Assembly (NCBI RefSeq): GCF_029931775.1 | Contig: NC_079321.1 | Span: 12,482,501 to 12,546,500, forward strand | From: Euleptes europaea | Lineage: Eukaryota > Chordata > Lepidosauria > Squamata > Sphaerodactylidae | Reading direction: 5' to 3' | DNA: 64,000 nt | Part shown: one piece after another, positions 22,301 to 34,424 of the stretch | Numbering within the stretch: the stretch's first letter is position 1 | Layout of the letters: the number at the start of each line of letters is the position of its first letter | The notes under the pieces: generated by a model | Told to the model about the DNA's origin: nothing | Database searches by the model: none | What the model saw: the letters and a program-made list of their open reading frames with translations, nothing else | Translations under genes and position numbers: made by a program

Positions 22301-24570
22301 AGAGACTTGCTGCTAGGACCCGCCCAGCTACTGGAATGTCCGGTTTCAAGAGCGGACCATCCTGTTTGCAACCTAGTTGACTTCATGGTTGTCCACAATA
22401 TGGCCCTGATCCACTGGACCGGAAAATGCTAGAGCGGAAATACAAATGTGACCTACTTTAAGCATATGAATATGTTTATCTCCTGTTACATTCAAACCGC
22501 AGGACTGCAAGAAGTTGCCCCTTAATGTTTTAAAATATCATATATATTATTTGTTTTCATATAATAAAATTCGGATTTATTCTATTAATTCTGATTTATT
22601 CTATTATTAACATATCACTATCATGCCTTTTAGTCCTAGTGTTTTAAAAACATACACACACTCCCCCCCATTAACAAAGCTGGATGCCACTGAACAGCAC
22701 GGGGCTCCCCTTGGCATGCACAACCACCTCATATCGTTTTTGCATCTACTGCTACGCCACTATGAAGGCGGGAGTGCCCTGACAATATCCTGAGGTGAGG
22801 AACTAGTTACCACTAAATCTACTACATATAGTCACACACACCTTTAAAGACACATTTTTAGCTGATGTGATTACCTTCCACATCACATCACGCAGAGGCC
22901 GAGATATATACGTGATATATGACTAGTACGACTTTGATGTCTGGCACTGGTTTAGCAAAACCATGTAAGCGTTCGTTAGCCGGAAGCAGATGAGTGGAAC
23001 TACAGAACCTGCAAGACATGCTTCGCTGACAAGATCAGGCCCCAATGTCCTACTATGATGGTTATGAATGCCTTTTTTTAAAAAAAAACACAACACAGGA
23101 ATTATTTACATAAACAACTTATCTGCAGTATTTCTTATTTACATCTAATACCTCTAGAACGGCTCGCCCAGGGAAGCTGTTTTAAATGTGGTATCAGCCT
23201 TATGACTTATCAGGTTCTGTGCCTCCTGTGCTTGAGGCACCCTGTTGTGTTCTTACCAGATGGAGGAGCATTAAATCAGGGGGGAGGTTAGACTTTTGGA
23301 GAGGTCTTCGGAAGGATTGCTGGCTTCAGAGCAGCTCGCTACACCGCAGCATGTTAGGATGAGCCTCTACATCACCAGTCGTACAAGCAGCGGGAGCCAT
23401 CGGCAGGGGGCTTCGTCAGAGGACGAAGTGCTGCGGTCCTTCAGCAATCTGGGCTTGTACAAATGTGCATTCGGATTGGAGATCTTATCCTTATCCTAAA
23501 ACATATAGTCAGTACGGGAAACCAGGATTGATCAAACAAAAACAAGTTTCAGAATAATCTGGGTAGAATTTTATATTCACGTGTGTAAAAAAAAAAATCA
23601 CAGGAGGATGTTTGGGTGGGAAACAAGTTAAACTCTGAACTGCACACACAAACTGTGTAAAAAACTCTTGTTCCTCAGAATAGCCTCTCCCTTCCTTAAC
23701 GCCTGTGGAGTTTGTGCACTATTGGGTTGTTTTTGGCAAGGCAGCGTATTTCCTCACAAATGAACAAGTGTTCTGAAGTTGCCACACCACTGGTAATATA
23801 TTACTGTGGTACTCCAGAGTTCCTGTGAAACACAAACCGTCTACTTCTGCTGGTTGTTTTTACATTAAAATCTAAAATGTGTTAGCTTACAAATATCTTT
23901 TTGTTTCCAGTTTACAATGGTAAAAAAAAACAGGTAACATCACAATGGTGTTAATGGGAAGCGAAGACAAGTATTTTAAAAACAGAATAAAAAGTAGCAT
24001 GTTAAAAATTGAATCACAGACTAATAAATACATACATCGAAGACACAGAAGTGTTCAGCAGCTGGTTTTTAAAGAGCAAGGAAGCAGAAAAAAAAGCTAG
24101 CTATCCAAACTCCAGCCTGGTTTTATGAATTTCAACAATTCAAAAATTAATCTAGAAGCACATAAATTATCAGGCTCTGAAAGGACACAGAATTCAGCCA
24201 CATACTCAAAGGTGTACTTTAGAGCTCCACGTGATTTACATTATTCCATGCACTTGGCTGTAATGCATTTAAAATAATTTCTAAACTGTCCAGGTGAGTC
24301 ATTTTAAAAAATCTGCACTGTATTTTTTTTCCTGAAATCAGATCTTCTTGAGAAAATAACTACATTAATTTTTTAAAATTCCAAACTAGTAATTAGATTA
24401 CCAGTTTCCGTTGCTTTTAATACTTCAGCAAAAAAAAAACACAACCCTGATCACAAATTAATTCTCTAATAACCAAAAAATTTAAAAGCTGCCATGATAG
24501 CGGAATCAACGCGATGGTGCTGGATGTATCCACCGTAGCCCCTATCGCAAGCAAAGTATAAATCCACGGG

Positions 24571-24747
24571 TCAGACTGCCAGGGAGAACTGATCCTGTTC
24601 GATTGGTTTCTCCACCCAGGCCCCAAGGCCAGCCTTTGAAAACGCTCTGAACAAATACTCTTTGGCGCTCTGATATTCCGAAGCTACCTGCTTGGTTTCG
24701 TAGTATAGGTTTGGTTTGCTGACTTTTGAGCGAAGGCTGGAGGAAAG
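24571..24747 (-). CDS. ADARB1: ADARB1 last coding exon
   Basis: 177 bp including the stop: [58 protein letters not shown], then TGA at 24573-24571. One residue fewer than human directly after the acceptor CGGTCTCCAG|CTTTCC. The carboxyl end contributes to the inositol-hexakisphosphate-binding core in this family. Confidence 0.95.
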   Translation of the reverse strand, partial: LSSSLRSKVSKPNLYYETKQVASEYQSAKEYLFRAFSKAGLGAWVEKPIEQDQFSLAV

Positions 24748-27700
24748 CTGGAGACCGAAAATGGGAGAAGGGAAGAGGCCTTTTAGAAAAAGCAAATACT
24801 TGGTTCCCCCCGGCCCCAGCATTTGATTACTTAATTGCCCGACTACAAGAAAATGGTAAAGTATGCCCGACTACAAGCTACCATTTAGCTTGGGGTTTGG
24901 TTTTTTAAAATATTTTTTGGCAGTAAATATTATAAAAATTGTTTGAGCAAACAAACTCTTACCAACAGAGAGGAAATATCTGGTTTTAAACCCCACCCAC
25001 CCTTTTCAAGGAGCAGTCCCCATCAGTCTTTGGGGATGTGAGCACTGTGTGTTTGAGCAAGGTGGCTCTCTGAATGGTGTGGGTGGGGCCCTTCTGCCAC
25101 TGAATCCACCGAGTCCACCGGTAAGGCAAAAGCAGGTAACTAAAACCTCAGATTCATCATCCTCCCAAAGCTGTGCTACAATCCTTGACATTCTTGGAAG
25201 CATTCTACAACCATCTTATGCACTCTGGCTTTTTGATAAAAGGTGGTTTAATACTGACTGCCAGTTGTCTATTTTATTTAAATGAAGCAGCTCTCTTATG
25301 CATGCGTTGCTACCCAACCTCGGCATAAGAAGTGGAGAACAAAACCAGAAGCGTCGTATTGAACTCCCCCGCCCTTTAAAATAACGCGAATAAATATTCT
25401 GGCAGATTAGTATTATGAGTGAAATTGCTTGAATTTGATCCCACGTTGAAAAAAAGTCCTTCCGTTATTAGAAATACTAGGAAAGAGCTGCTTTTTCACT
25501 TGTATGTGTAACATTAAGACTTTAAACAATGGGGGGGGGGGCTCTTGGTTTTGCACTAACGACAAGAAGCCAGTCACACTGTCTACTCTTTCACAGGCTG
25601 TTTGGAGGTGCAAAAAAAGTCTGATTGGATTTAGAACTCCTGATACATTCGGTCCTGAAAGATGAGGTATTGAAGACATACCTTTGCATGAATGCACATC
25701 CAGCGGCTATACAGGGCGTGCTTGCAGAGACGGGATGCCCGGCCCATCTCATCTTTGCCTGTTGTGGCATTAATAACTTCAAGACCAGCATCTCCTACGG
25801 TCCAGTTTATACTGAAATTAGGTGCTTTTCCAGGTTGACGGGCTTCAGCATTGCTGATACCTGAAAGAAAGGGAAGAAAAAGGCTCTCAACAAGAAAAGT
25901 TTATATTCAGGCTTTATGGCTTCTCTTTACACAAGAATCAGAGAAGGTATCATTCATGTCATAGTCAGAGATACGAAGGCTCAGGGAAAACCCCCAGAAA
26001 AACTGGGGGATGTTCTCCCCCCAAAGACTCCCCCCCCATTTTTCCAATGGAAAAATAGGAAAATTGGGGGGGGGGCACTAAAAAAAACCAACCTCTTATG
26101 AAATTTTTTATCTTTTAGAATGAGTAAAATGCTTTTTAAGCAAAGTATAGTAGGAAAAAGTATAGCAGAAAGTATAAGAGGAAAAAGCCTGAGGTTGTCT
26201 TCAGTTTTTACAATGGAAAAATTGGGGGAGTACGTTAAAAAGGTCCTATGAAATATTTTCTCTTTTGAATGAGAAAAACTTGTCTTAGAAAGCATTTCAC
26301 TCATTCCAACTATATAGCATGAAAAAGTCTGAGGACTTGGGAGCATTAAAAAAAAACTCTTACACTGTAGACATACAAAGCAAAATCTTTTTAAAGTAAA
26401 TAATTCTGACAACAATATGCTATATTGTGCTTAATGACAATACATTATTAAATAATTCAGTATTTCCGATGTTATATATATACCCATATATCCTGGCAGT
26501 CCTATAGTGACTCTATAAGTTTATGTCCAAATAATATATTTTCTTTTCTTTTTTTGTATTCCAAAATTTGTTTTCTGTCTTCAATTTTTATTTTTCTTGC
26601 CTCTCAAACATCAAAAATTAAACATGTATGTGCTATGGTAGCATAGGGCTCAGCAGTTTGCAACTGTTTCTCAAAACTAGGGTATACTTGCAATTATTCT
26701 TACAGAAAATGAAGATATTTTATACTTTTAAATTCCATAAATATACCAAATAATACAATTTGATATGGTAAGTTATAAATAGCACATTCTATGTTGTTAA
26801 AACAGTCATAGACATTTAGGTTTGATACGAAAGTAAGTATCGCTTCTATCTCAATTTCCCCCAGAATTTCCATTTTTTCCCAGGGCTTCAAAATTTCTGG
26901 AAATTTTACAACTCTAGTCACATTTATAGCTCTTTATAACAACAGTTAAAAAACTGGATTACTGTTCTTGGGTATTCATGTTTAAAGACAGATACACTGC
27001 CAGGAACACAGTGCTTCCATTAATGGAGAACGTGGCTGAGATCTTCCAACACTACTTGCCAAAGATGTGAGGCAAACGCGCGAGAGTGAAGGTCAGAAAC
27101 CCTGGCAACCATTCTGAACCAGGACACTTTTCCTATGCAGCCCCCATGTAGAGCATGCTACAGTAGAGTGTTGTAGATGTCATTGGTACATGAAATTCCA
27201 TGGTTAAACCATTTCTAGGTTATGAAGAAATGATCTAACTGTTTCTATTCCATGGAATTTGGGGAGGGGGGTAGAGGTCAACTATTTTAAGTTGCCTTGG
27301 TTTATTCTTTATGTCACTTCTATGTATTATGATTTTGTTAGTTTTATGTAGATAGATCACTATGGGTAGTCGTGTTAAGTCTGTCACTAGCCATCTAGCC
27401 TCTGCTTAAAGACCTCCAAAGACGGGGACTCCACCACCCTCCGAGGCAGTGCATTCCACCATTGACAAAACTGATTCAACAAAACTGATGAACTTGATCC
27501 AGTGGTACCAGCTCTTCAAAGTCTGGAAAAAAATTCTCATAGTTTCCACCAAATTTGCCAGCATAGTGCCATAGCTTGATCTACTGCAAATTAATGAGCA
27601 ACACAGTTGAAGGGCCCCCCTGCTGCCCCCTTGCTTCTCAGTGCCCCCCTAGGTAATCCCACCGCCCTCGGGGGTGGTACTGCTCACTTTGGAAACCACT

Positions 27701-30700
27701 GAGATACAAGGCCGTCAGTTTTCTCTTTTCTCTGAAATCAGGATACTTTGTTGGAGTTACAATGAAGTTTCTTCCCATTTAAGTACAGGCCAAGGAGAGG
27801 CAACCTTTTGGGCCAGAGGGCCAAAAGTGTTCAACATTCGCCAGCAGAACAGTGAGTCTGTTGGCAAACAAAAGGGGGGAGGGGAGATGAGGGCTGCCGA
27901 GCCCCAGTGCTGCAGCCAGAGCCTTCGGGGCTCCCCTCAGACCCAGACGGCGACAGCATGGGCCCAGGGGATGACAGCTGGCATAAGCCCGTGCCTCAGG
28001 GCCTCACTTCCAGCGCTTGGGGGGTGGACGGGCGCAGTGTGCCAGGCAAAACCCTTGGGCACGTTGCTCGTTAGCACATGCGCCAGGGCTCCCCTTCGCC
28101 TCGCAGAAGCAGTCTGGTGAGAAAGGGTCATTCCTTACCATCCGGAAAGGAAAGGCCAATGGCGTTTCTCTGAGCAGAGAGAAGGATCCTCTGCAGAGTG
28201 GAGATCGCTTTAAACGGCTCTTAGAAACTGAGTAGCAATCAAAAAGGCCAATTGAAAAGACCAGATTGACAAATTAGCAGAAAAGGTTTTTTAAAAAGCC
28301 AAAAAATGACAACAGGGTCCCAGAATCTCCCTGCTGTAAAAGCTAGGGGTGCCATGCATGCAAACATAACCTGTCACCCCTCAAGCCCTAGCTGACCACC
28401 TCCTCAGTACAACTGCTGGATTTCCCACCTACTAAACACAACATAGCTTCCCTTGTTCTGTTTAGGGGGAAATCCGGCACGAAAGAGGTGAACTACACAA
28501 GGGGCTGTGAATCACCTTCCCAAAATGAGTTGTTCCAGATCGTGGGGACCTTCAGCCTGAGTGACAGAGAGGGCAACAGAAAACATCTTGCTGAGAAGTC
28601 CTGGAAGGTGTGGGTATGTGAAAAGCCTCGCCTTAAGAGGCTATGATCTAGAAAGGTGGCCCTCCCAAGAAAGAAGAAAGTGTGTGAGAGCTATGTTATG
28701 TCTGCTTCCCATCTGGAACACCAGAGCGGGTAGGAGAAGATACACTGGGCCAGAGGTGGTTGGCTCTGGGGCAGTCCAGAGTTAACGATGGGGGATTTTG
28801 GACTCAGATGGAGCAATGGACAGCTCCAGCATGGGGCTAGCAAAGAGGAAACAGCTCTTTGAAAGAAAACCCAGCAAGGTGGAGACTCTCATCAAGGGCA
28901 GTGGAGGGGAAAGCCACTGGACCACCAAGGAGACCTTTGACTTAAGGACAGCTGTACACCCAGATGTTGCACACTCACCCCCCAAATCCCATAACTGTAG
29001 GAACAAAACAAAATAAAAGTACTAACAGCATCAGAAAACCTCATGCTACAGGAAAAGCAATACATGGAAGCATTTTTAGTACTTGTGGTTTGTAGAGCCC
29101 TTCCACGAACAGAGGAAGGAGGAAACTGCTGGATCCAGCTGGATTTTTCTTTCCTATCTCCGAGTTGTTACCAAAATCCTTTGGTATATTACACTGACTC
29201 TGTTTTCACTGTCAGCAAGCTCTGGCAGACCTCTTAAAAGAAACATGGCTATTTACCAACTATTTAAGCCCTCATAAAGATAAAGGTAGTCCCCTGTGCA
29301 AGCACCGGGTCATTCCTGACCCATGGGGTGACGTCACATCCCGACGTTTACTGGGCAGACTTTGTTTACAGGGTGGTTTGCCAGTGCCTTCCCCAGTCAT
29401 CTTCCCTTTACCCCCAGCAAGCTGGGTACTCATTTTACCGACCTCAGAAGGATGGAAGGCTGAGTCAACCTTGAGCCGGCTACCTGAAACCGACTTCTGG
29501 CAGGATCCAACTCAGGTCGTGAGCAGAGCTTGGACTGCAGTATTGCAGATTATCACTTTGCGCCGCGGGGCTCTAAGCGCTCACAGGTAATCATTTTCCT
29601 CCATGTGGTGCAGTGCAAAGTTAAAAAAATAGCCTGCAAGTGTTGAGGCTGCCTAGGCCTATCTACACAGAGTGAATTATTGGTATTTGGTCCCCCTGCT
29701 TTCGGGATGCACTCATTTGAGCCTTGTTAACACCAATTTTTCTCATGCATGAAAATATGTTCCCAAGCCCTCCACTGTCTTCATGCATCTCATGAAGTTG
29801 GCTCATGCATAATAAACTCCTTAAAATTCAAAGCACCGCAAGGCTGTCTTATTTCAGGGCTACAGCATGTCAGACACACAAAAAGAAAGACCTCAATGAA
29901 CTACAAACAAATTGCACCAGGCCATATGGGTAAGTTATCATTTGATAAAACAAAGTCTCCCAATATAACTATTTAACCAGCATCATAACTAGAAAACAGG
30001 TTTTGGGGCAATTGTGATGTTCATCATCCTGAGATCCTGTATTTCTTTATGAAAAAGAAAAAAGTTAATTTGTAAAACATGCTTCCTGCCCCTTACAAAC
30101 TGAGAACCGCATGCTTAATCAGCCAAGCTCTGCAAATCAAAGCAATGCGCACAGCCGTGAAAACACGCGTTTCAGAAGGAAATCTTTTGCCTTCAACTTT
30201 CAAGGAGTTATTCCTCTTTTAAAAAATGCATTTCATAAACTTTTCAAAATATACTTCTGAAAAGGTCCCTTCGTGTGATTGTTTGTCTCAGTTCCTTAAA
30301 CTGAATTCCTCCCAGTTGAATTTATCCAATTTGTTCCATCAAGCGCTTAGTTTTATCGCTGACTTCCTTCTCGCTAAGCAGTTCCAAACGCAGCTCCAAA
30401 CAATGACAGCCTATTCTTTCTTGTGTATCACCCAGATCTGTTTCAGAATTTGGCTCAAGTAATCTTCCTGAGTCTCTGAAAGCAGCCGCCTGAGCAAGAA
30501 GGTGATTATCAACTCTCAAAAATTCCCCGCCCTCCATGCTCACAAGTGGCACAAAACCACTTGTTCTGACCCACCACGGAACCTTCCTTTGCCACGCCAC
30601 CTTGCTTCGTGGCCCGGACACTTCTTGGGCTGGAAGGGGCACCGACAACTGGGGCAAGGGCCAGTCTTTCCTCAGTGCGTTCAACTCCAATCAATCTGAT

Positions 30701-33700
30701 CACTTTTCCGCTCAAAAAAGGGATTTTCAAGGGTTGGGTTGTTTTTTTAATGGAAACTTAAGTCATGCAGGCTCAACTGGCTGCCATGCTAACTGAAGCC
30801 AAAGTTGCACACACAAAAAAGAGTCTGACGACAAGAAGAAAATACAACCAAAGGCAGCTGGGAAGTTCTCTCCGTCCATTTTACTGATACAGAAATTGTG
30901 ACTCAATCGCCACCTTGTTAAATGGCGTGGGCTGCTCAAATATCTGCAACAGTAAGAAAAGTAATAGTGAGACCTAATGCGCTATTGCAGGGGTGGAAGG
31001 GAAAAGATTTCACCAAACCCACATGTTTGATTTACGGCTGAACGGCTAAGATGCCTGAAAGCACGTGTTAACGCAGAGTTTGAGCAGACTCCTGTTCGTC
31101 GAACACCGAACACAGCTATTTTAGTTCCTGTGGCTATCAGCGTATGTATGCCATGTTGGGAAGCAATCCCCACATTGAAGGGAAAAGTCACTTGGCCACT
31201 TGCATATAATGTCATCAAAACTGACTTTGTTAATATAGACCACTTTTAGCACGGCTCGCTCATTCCTGGAGAACATTCAGTAGAAGAAAATAAGCCCCAA
31301 AAGAAAAAGGAAAACCTAGCTAAGAGAAAGTTGGAACAGTGAATTTTCTCAGGGCTTAAAAAACAAAAAGTTACACCTTAATGCCAGTGTATAATGCAAC
31401 TGTGCGGGAGCTGTGGAGAAGGAAGTGAGGCATTAATGCACAAAATATCATTCCTTAACGCAACAGTGACTTGCGGGCACTCCAGGGCCACTCTTCAATC
31501 ATGGGAATAACATAAATTAGCAGGACAACCATCCTCTGGACTATATTTTATCCAGCAAAAAAAGTGTAACAAAAGTTGCTTGCAAACCCAGATGTTCTGT
31601 AGGTGTAACCGAGGGCCTTTTTTAATCCACACTTTTCACCATTCAGTAGACTGTTGTCCTTGGTGTATGAACATCTAATAAGCAAATCACACCTCTCAAT
31701 CAAATTAAACATCATTTCCTTCCAGAATTCAGGCCTTTAAAAAAGAAACCCAATGCAAGCAAACTTTCCTTCTCACATCTCTCCAATTATGCTGAAATAG
31801 GATGAACTTTCTATAAAAATGTCCAGAAAACCCTAGCATTGGGATGAGATACAGGATGGTTCTGTTAAACAGATAGCAGTTTAGAAATTCACTGTTGAAT
31901 CTTTATTACTTGAAGAGCGTTGGCACACTTGGGGTGTAGACTTTTATTACATCTTCCATGACCCTGAATTTGCCATTATACCGTAGATTGCCTTCAATCC
32001 AGTTTGCTGGTATATCATACAGACTTCGGGCATTAAAAGCTAAGAAAAAAATGCTAAATGCATTTATAGTGGAGAAGCATGGGAAACTGGTGGTACAATA
32101 TAAAGGGTTTTTTTCCTTTAAGAAAAAAAAAACTCCAATAACTGAAATTCACATTTGCCAAACCCACAAATGCTGGGGCGGGGGAATAAAAATGGCAGCC
32201 AACCATTAGCTCAATACATCAGCTATAATTCAGTTATGAATGGTGGTACAGTAACCATTCACAACTCAAATTAAAGATTTTATTCCCTTTAATGCCTATA
32301 TAAGGTGTGAATTGATTGAAAAAGATCACTTAAGGTGGTTTTTAATTTATTATATTTTTACTTTCCCTTTCCTTCAAGGAATTAAGAGGGGCACACGTCA
32401 TACCCTCTCTCATTTTATATTCACCACAATCCTCTAGAATAGGTTGGGGTGAGAGTGTGCGACTGGCCCAAGGTCACCTAGGGCGCTTCATGGATCATGA
32501 ACCGGAGTCTCTTAGATCCTACTCTGAAACTAACCACTTCGCCACACTGGAAGACTAATTAAAAACATGTTTTTAGATACTTTGAGGCGCTTCACTGCAT
32601 ACATTAGGTGGGTCTCTATATTCCAGCAGAACAACTGCAAATGTGTTGAAAGGGCCACAACCATATCATACCAAAGGGTCAGGCTAAAAATAGTGGTCAA
32701 GGAGTCTCCCCTGACAGGTAAGGGCCAGGCAGCCCCAGGCAATTGCCTAGGATGCCGGAGGCGTAGAGAGGCACCAACCAGCCCTGTGTCCTTTTCCCCG
32801 AGCACCCGGGTCTACCGCGGCTAGCAGCAGTCCTGGAAGAACCCCCCGTCCCAGCCCCTGCAAGTGACTGCAGGGAGCCTGCTGTCTTCCTCCCTTCCCT
32901 CTGTTAGAGAGGCCATGCCATCTCTTTTCAGTGGCTTGCTGTGGGGCTGATGGGGGGCAAGGAGGTGGGTAGCAGCTTCCTGCAGTGTCAGAGGCGGGAA
33001 GGTGAGCTCACCTAGGGCACCTGAAGCATTTGAGCCGGGCCTGGTTATAGTTCAACAGCTAATAACAACGATAGCGTTGCAGTCCAGAGGTTGGTCATTC
33101 TATGCTAAATCAACAAAATTTGAAACATGAGGGCTGTATCATAATTTTGCAGAAATTTTGCAGCAATTTATACATGTTGAAAGGTAGCTACAGCCAAAAT
33201 AAAAAAATTATATCGCCAAGGCAGGGCCAATCTCCTCCAGAAGTTTGTTCAAGGCCAGCTTTCCCACGAAACATGTGCTCACTCTTATTGCTATAAAAGT
33301 GTGCTATAGTCTACACACGAAAACTATTGAAGACTCATTTCGAAGATCAAAATCTTTCAAAAGCATAGAACCCAGGGGAGCAGAAATGGAACAATAATTG
33401 ATGGTCAAACATTTGGTAAATTTCCAAATGTCAATTTATGTACCCATTGTCTCCTGTATTCAAGTAGGTTCAGTAATGGGTCTGGATATGTCAAGTGATC
33501 CACTCAACCAGAACATTTTAGTACGTGGGCATGAAAACTGCACAGTGTTTTGGGCTGCCAAATTTCTGAATATGCAAACATTCCCTCCCCTCCACTTAAA
33601 AAGCTCATCTTGACATTCCAATCCATTATATTTTAAAACTATTTAACATTAGGCATAATTTTATATTTTACATTTGTATATACACTTCAGTTGTAAGAAG

Positions 33701-34377
33701 GCCACAAATATGCATTTTCATTACAGCATTTCAATTGAAAATTGTGCAGAGATTTCTGTATTTTTGTTATATTTTATCCAAAAAGTACAACGAACAAAAT
33801 ACTGCAGCGGCCTTTTAAATCAATGTCCCACAAATGCTGGGAATGACTTTGTGCACGGATTCTTTTATAACCACAAAAGTACAACTGCCAGTAGTGTCCC
33901 AGAGTTATTCTGTTAAACTAAGTCCTTTGTATTAAAAAAAAAAAATACAGAAATTTGTGCACAGTTTTAAAGAAATAAGAATGATCACGTATTTTATGGG
34001 AAATATGGCTTCTAACAAATTTTTAGAGAGGGGCATGCTTGCCTCCAGTGATAGAATTTTTTAAAAATATGTTGGTTGTAGATACGTTTCATTATGTATC
34101 ATTACTCTACAGTGTTTCAACAAAGTCCATCACGATGACACAACCCTCATTTGCTAAGTTTTGCTGACTTGGAATGTAATAACTAACCTGGCCAAAGTAC
34201 AAGGGGGTCAAGATCCTTTCAACTCATCTGCAGATGTTTTGCTGGATCTTCAGACCCCACTTTAGGTATATAATAAAAATATCACAGTGTGTCAATGTGT
34301 ATAAAAATATGTTTTTTAAAAAACATATTAAAACGTGTGTATGTGTGTGTGTGTGTATCTATATCTATCTATATCTA

Positions 34378-34424
<47 letters not shown>

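Larger units (their letters stand above)
20756..24570 (-). promoter_or_regulatory. ADARB1: ADARB1 3' UTR
   Basis: Inferred from the stop at 24571 and the first well-formed poly(A) signal with downstream GU-rich sequence. The length of about 3.8 kb is in line with the long 3' UTR of vertebrate ADARB1. It contains a MITE at 22136-22300 and a GC-richer block at about 23280-23480 that stands out from AT-rich surroundings and may be conserved. Other TTTATT hexamers on the plus strand (for example near 20838 and 21155) could serve as alternative sites. Confidence 0.5.
25861..34330. other. ADARB1 large intron, first half
   Basis: Part of the 18.7 kb intron between the last two internal exons. It holds the AT-rich repeat at 26000-26930, CR1 and hAT scraps at 27360-27705, a Sauria SINE at 29276, a SINE fragment at 32420 and a possible hAT element at 32713. 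No exon or RNA gene was recognised in 28000-29250, 29600-32400 or 33050-34330. Confidence 0.5.

Noticed and set aside
27198-27262. Short inverted repeat around AAATTCCATGG
   Set aside because: Arms of about 11 bp can arise by chance in AT-rich intron sequence; no flanking duplication.
27674-28120. 148-codon open frame on the plus strand
   Set aside because: It starts in a hAT-end fragment and shows no domain, no splice context and no conservation that I recognise.
28430-29030. Possible gene or LTR in a moderately open stretch
   Set aside because: Open frames are short and unrelated. Late AATAAA-like text alone is not enough to call an LTR.
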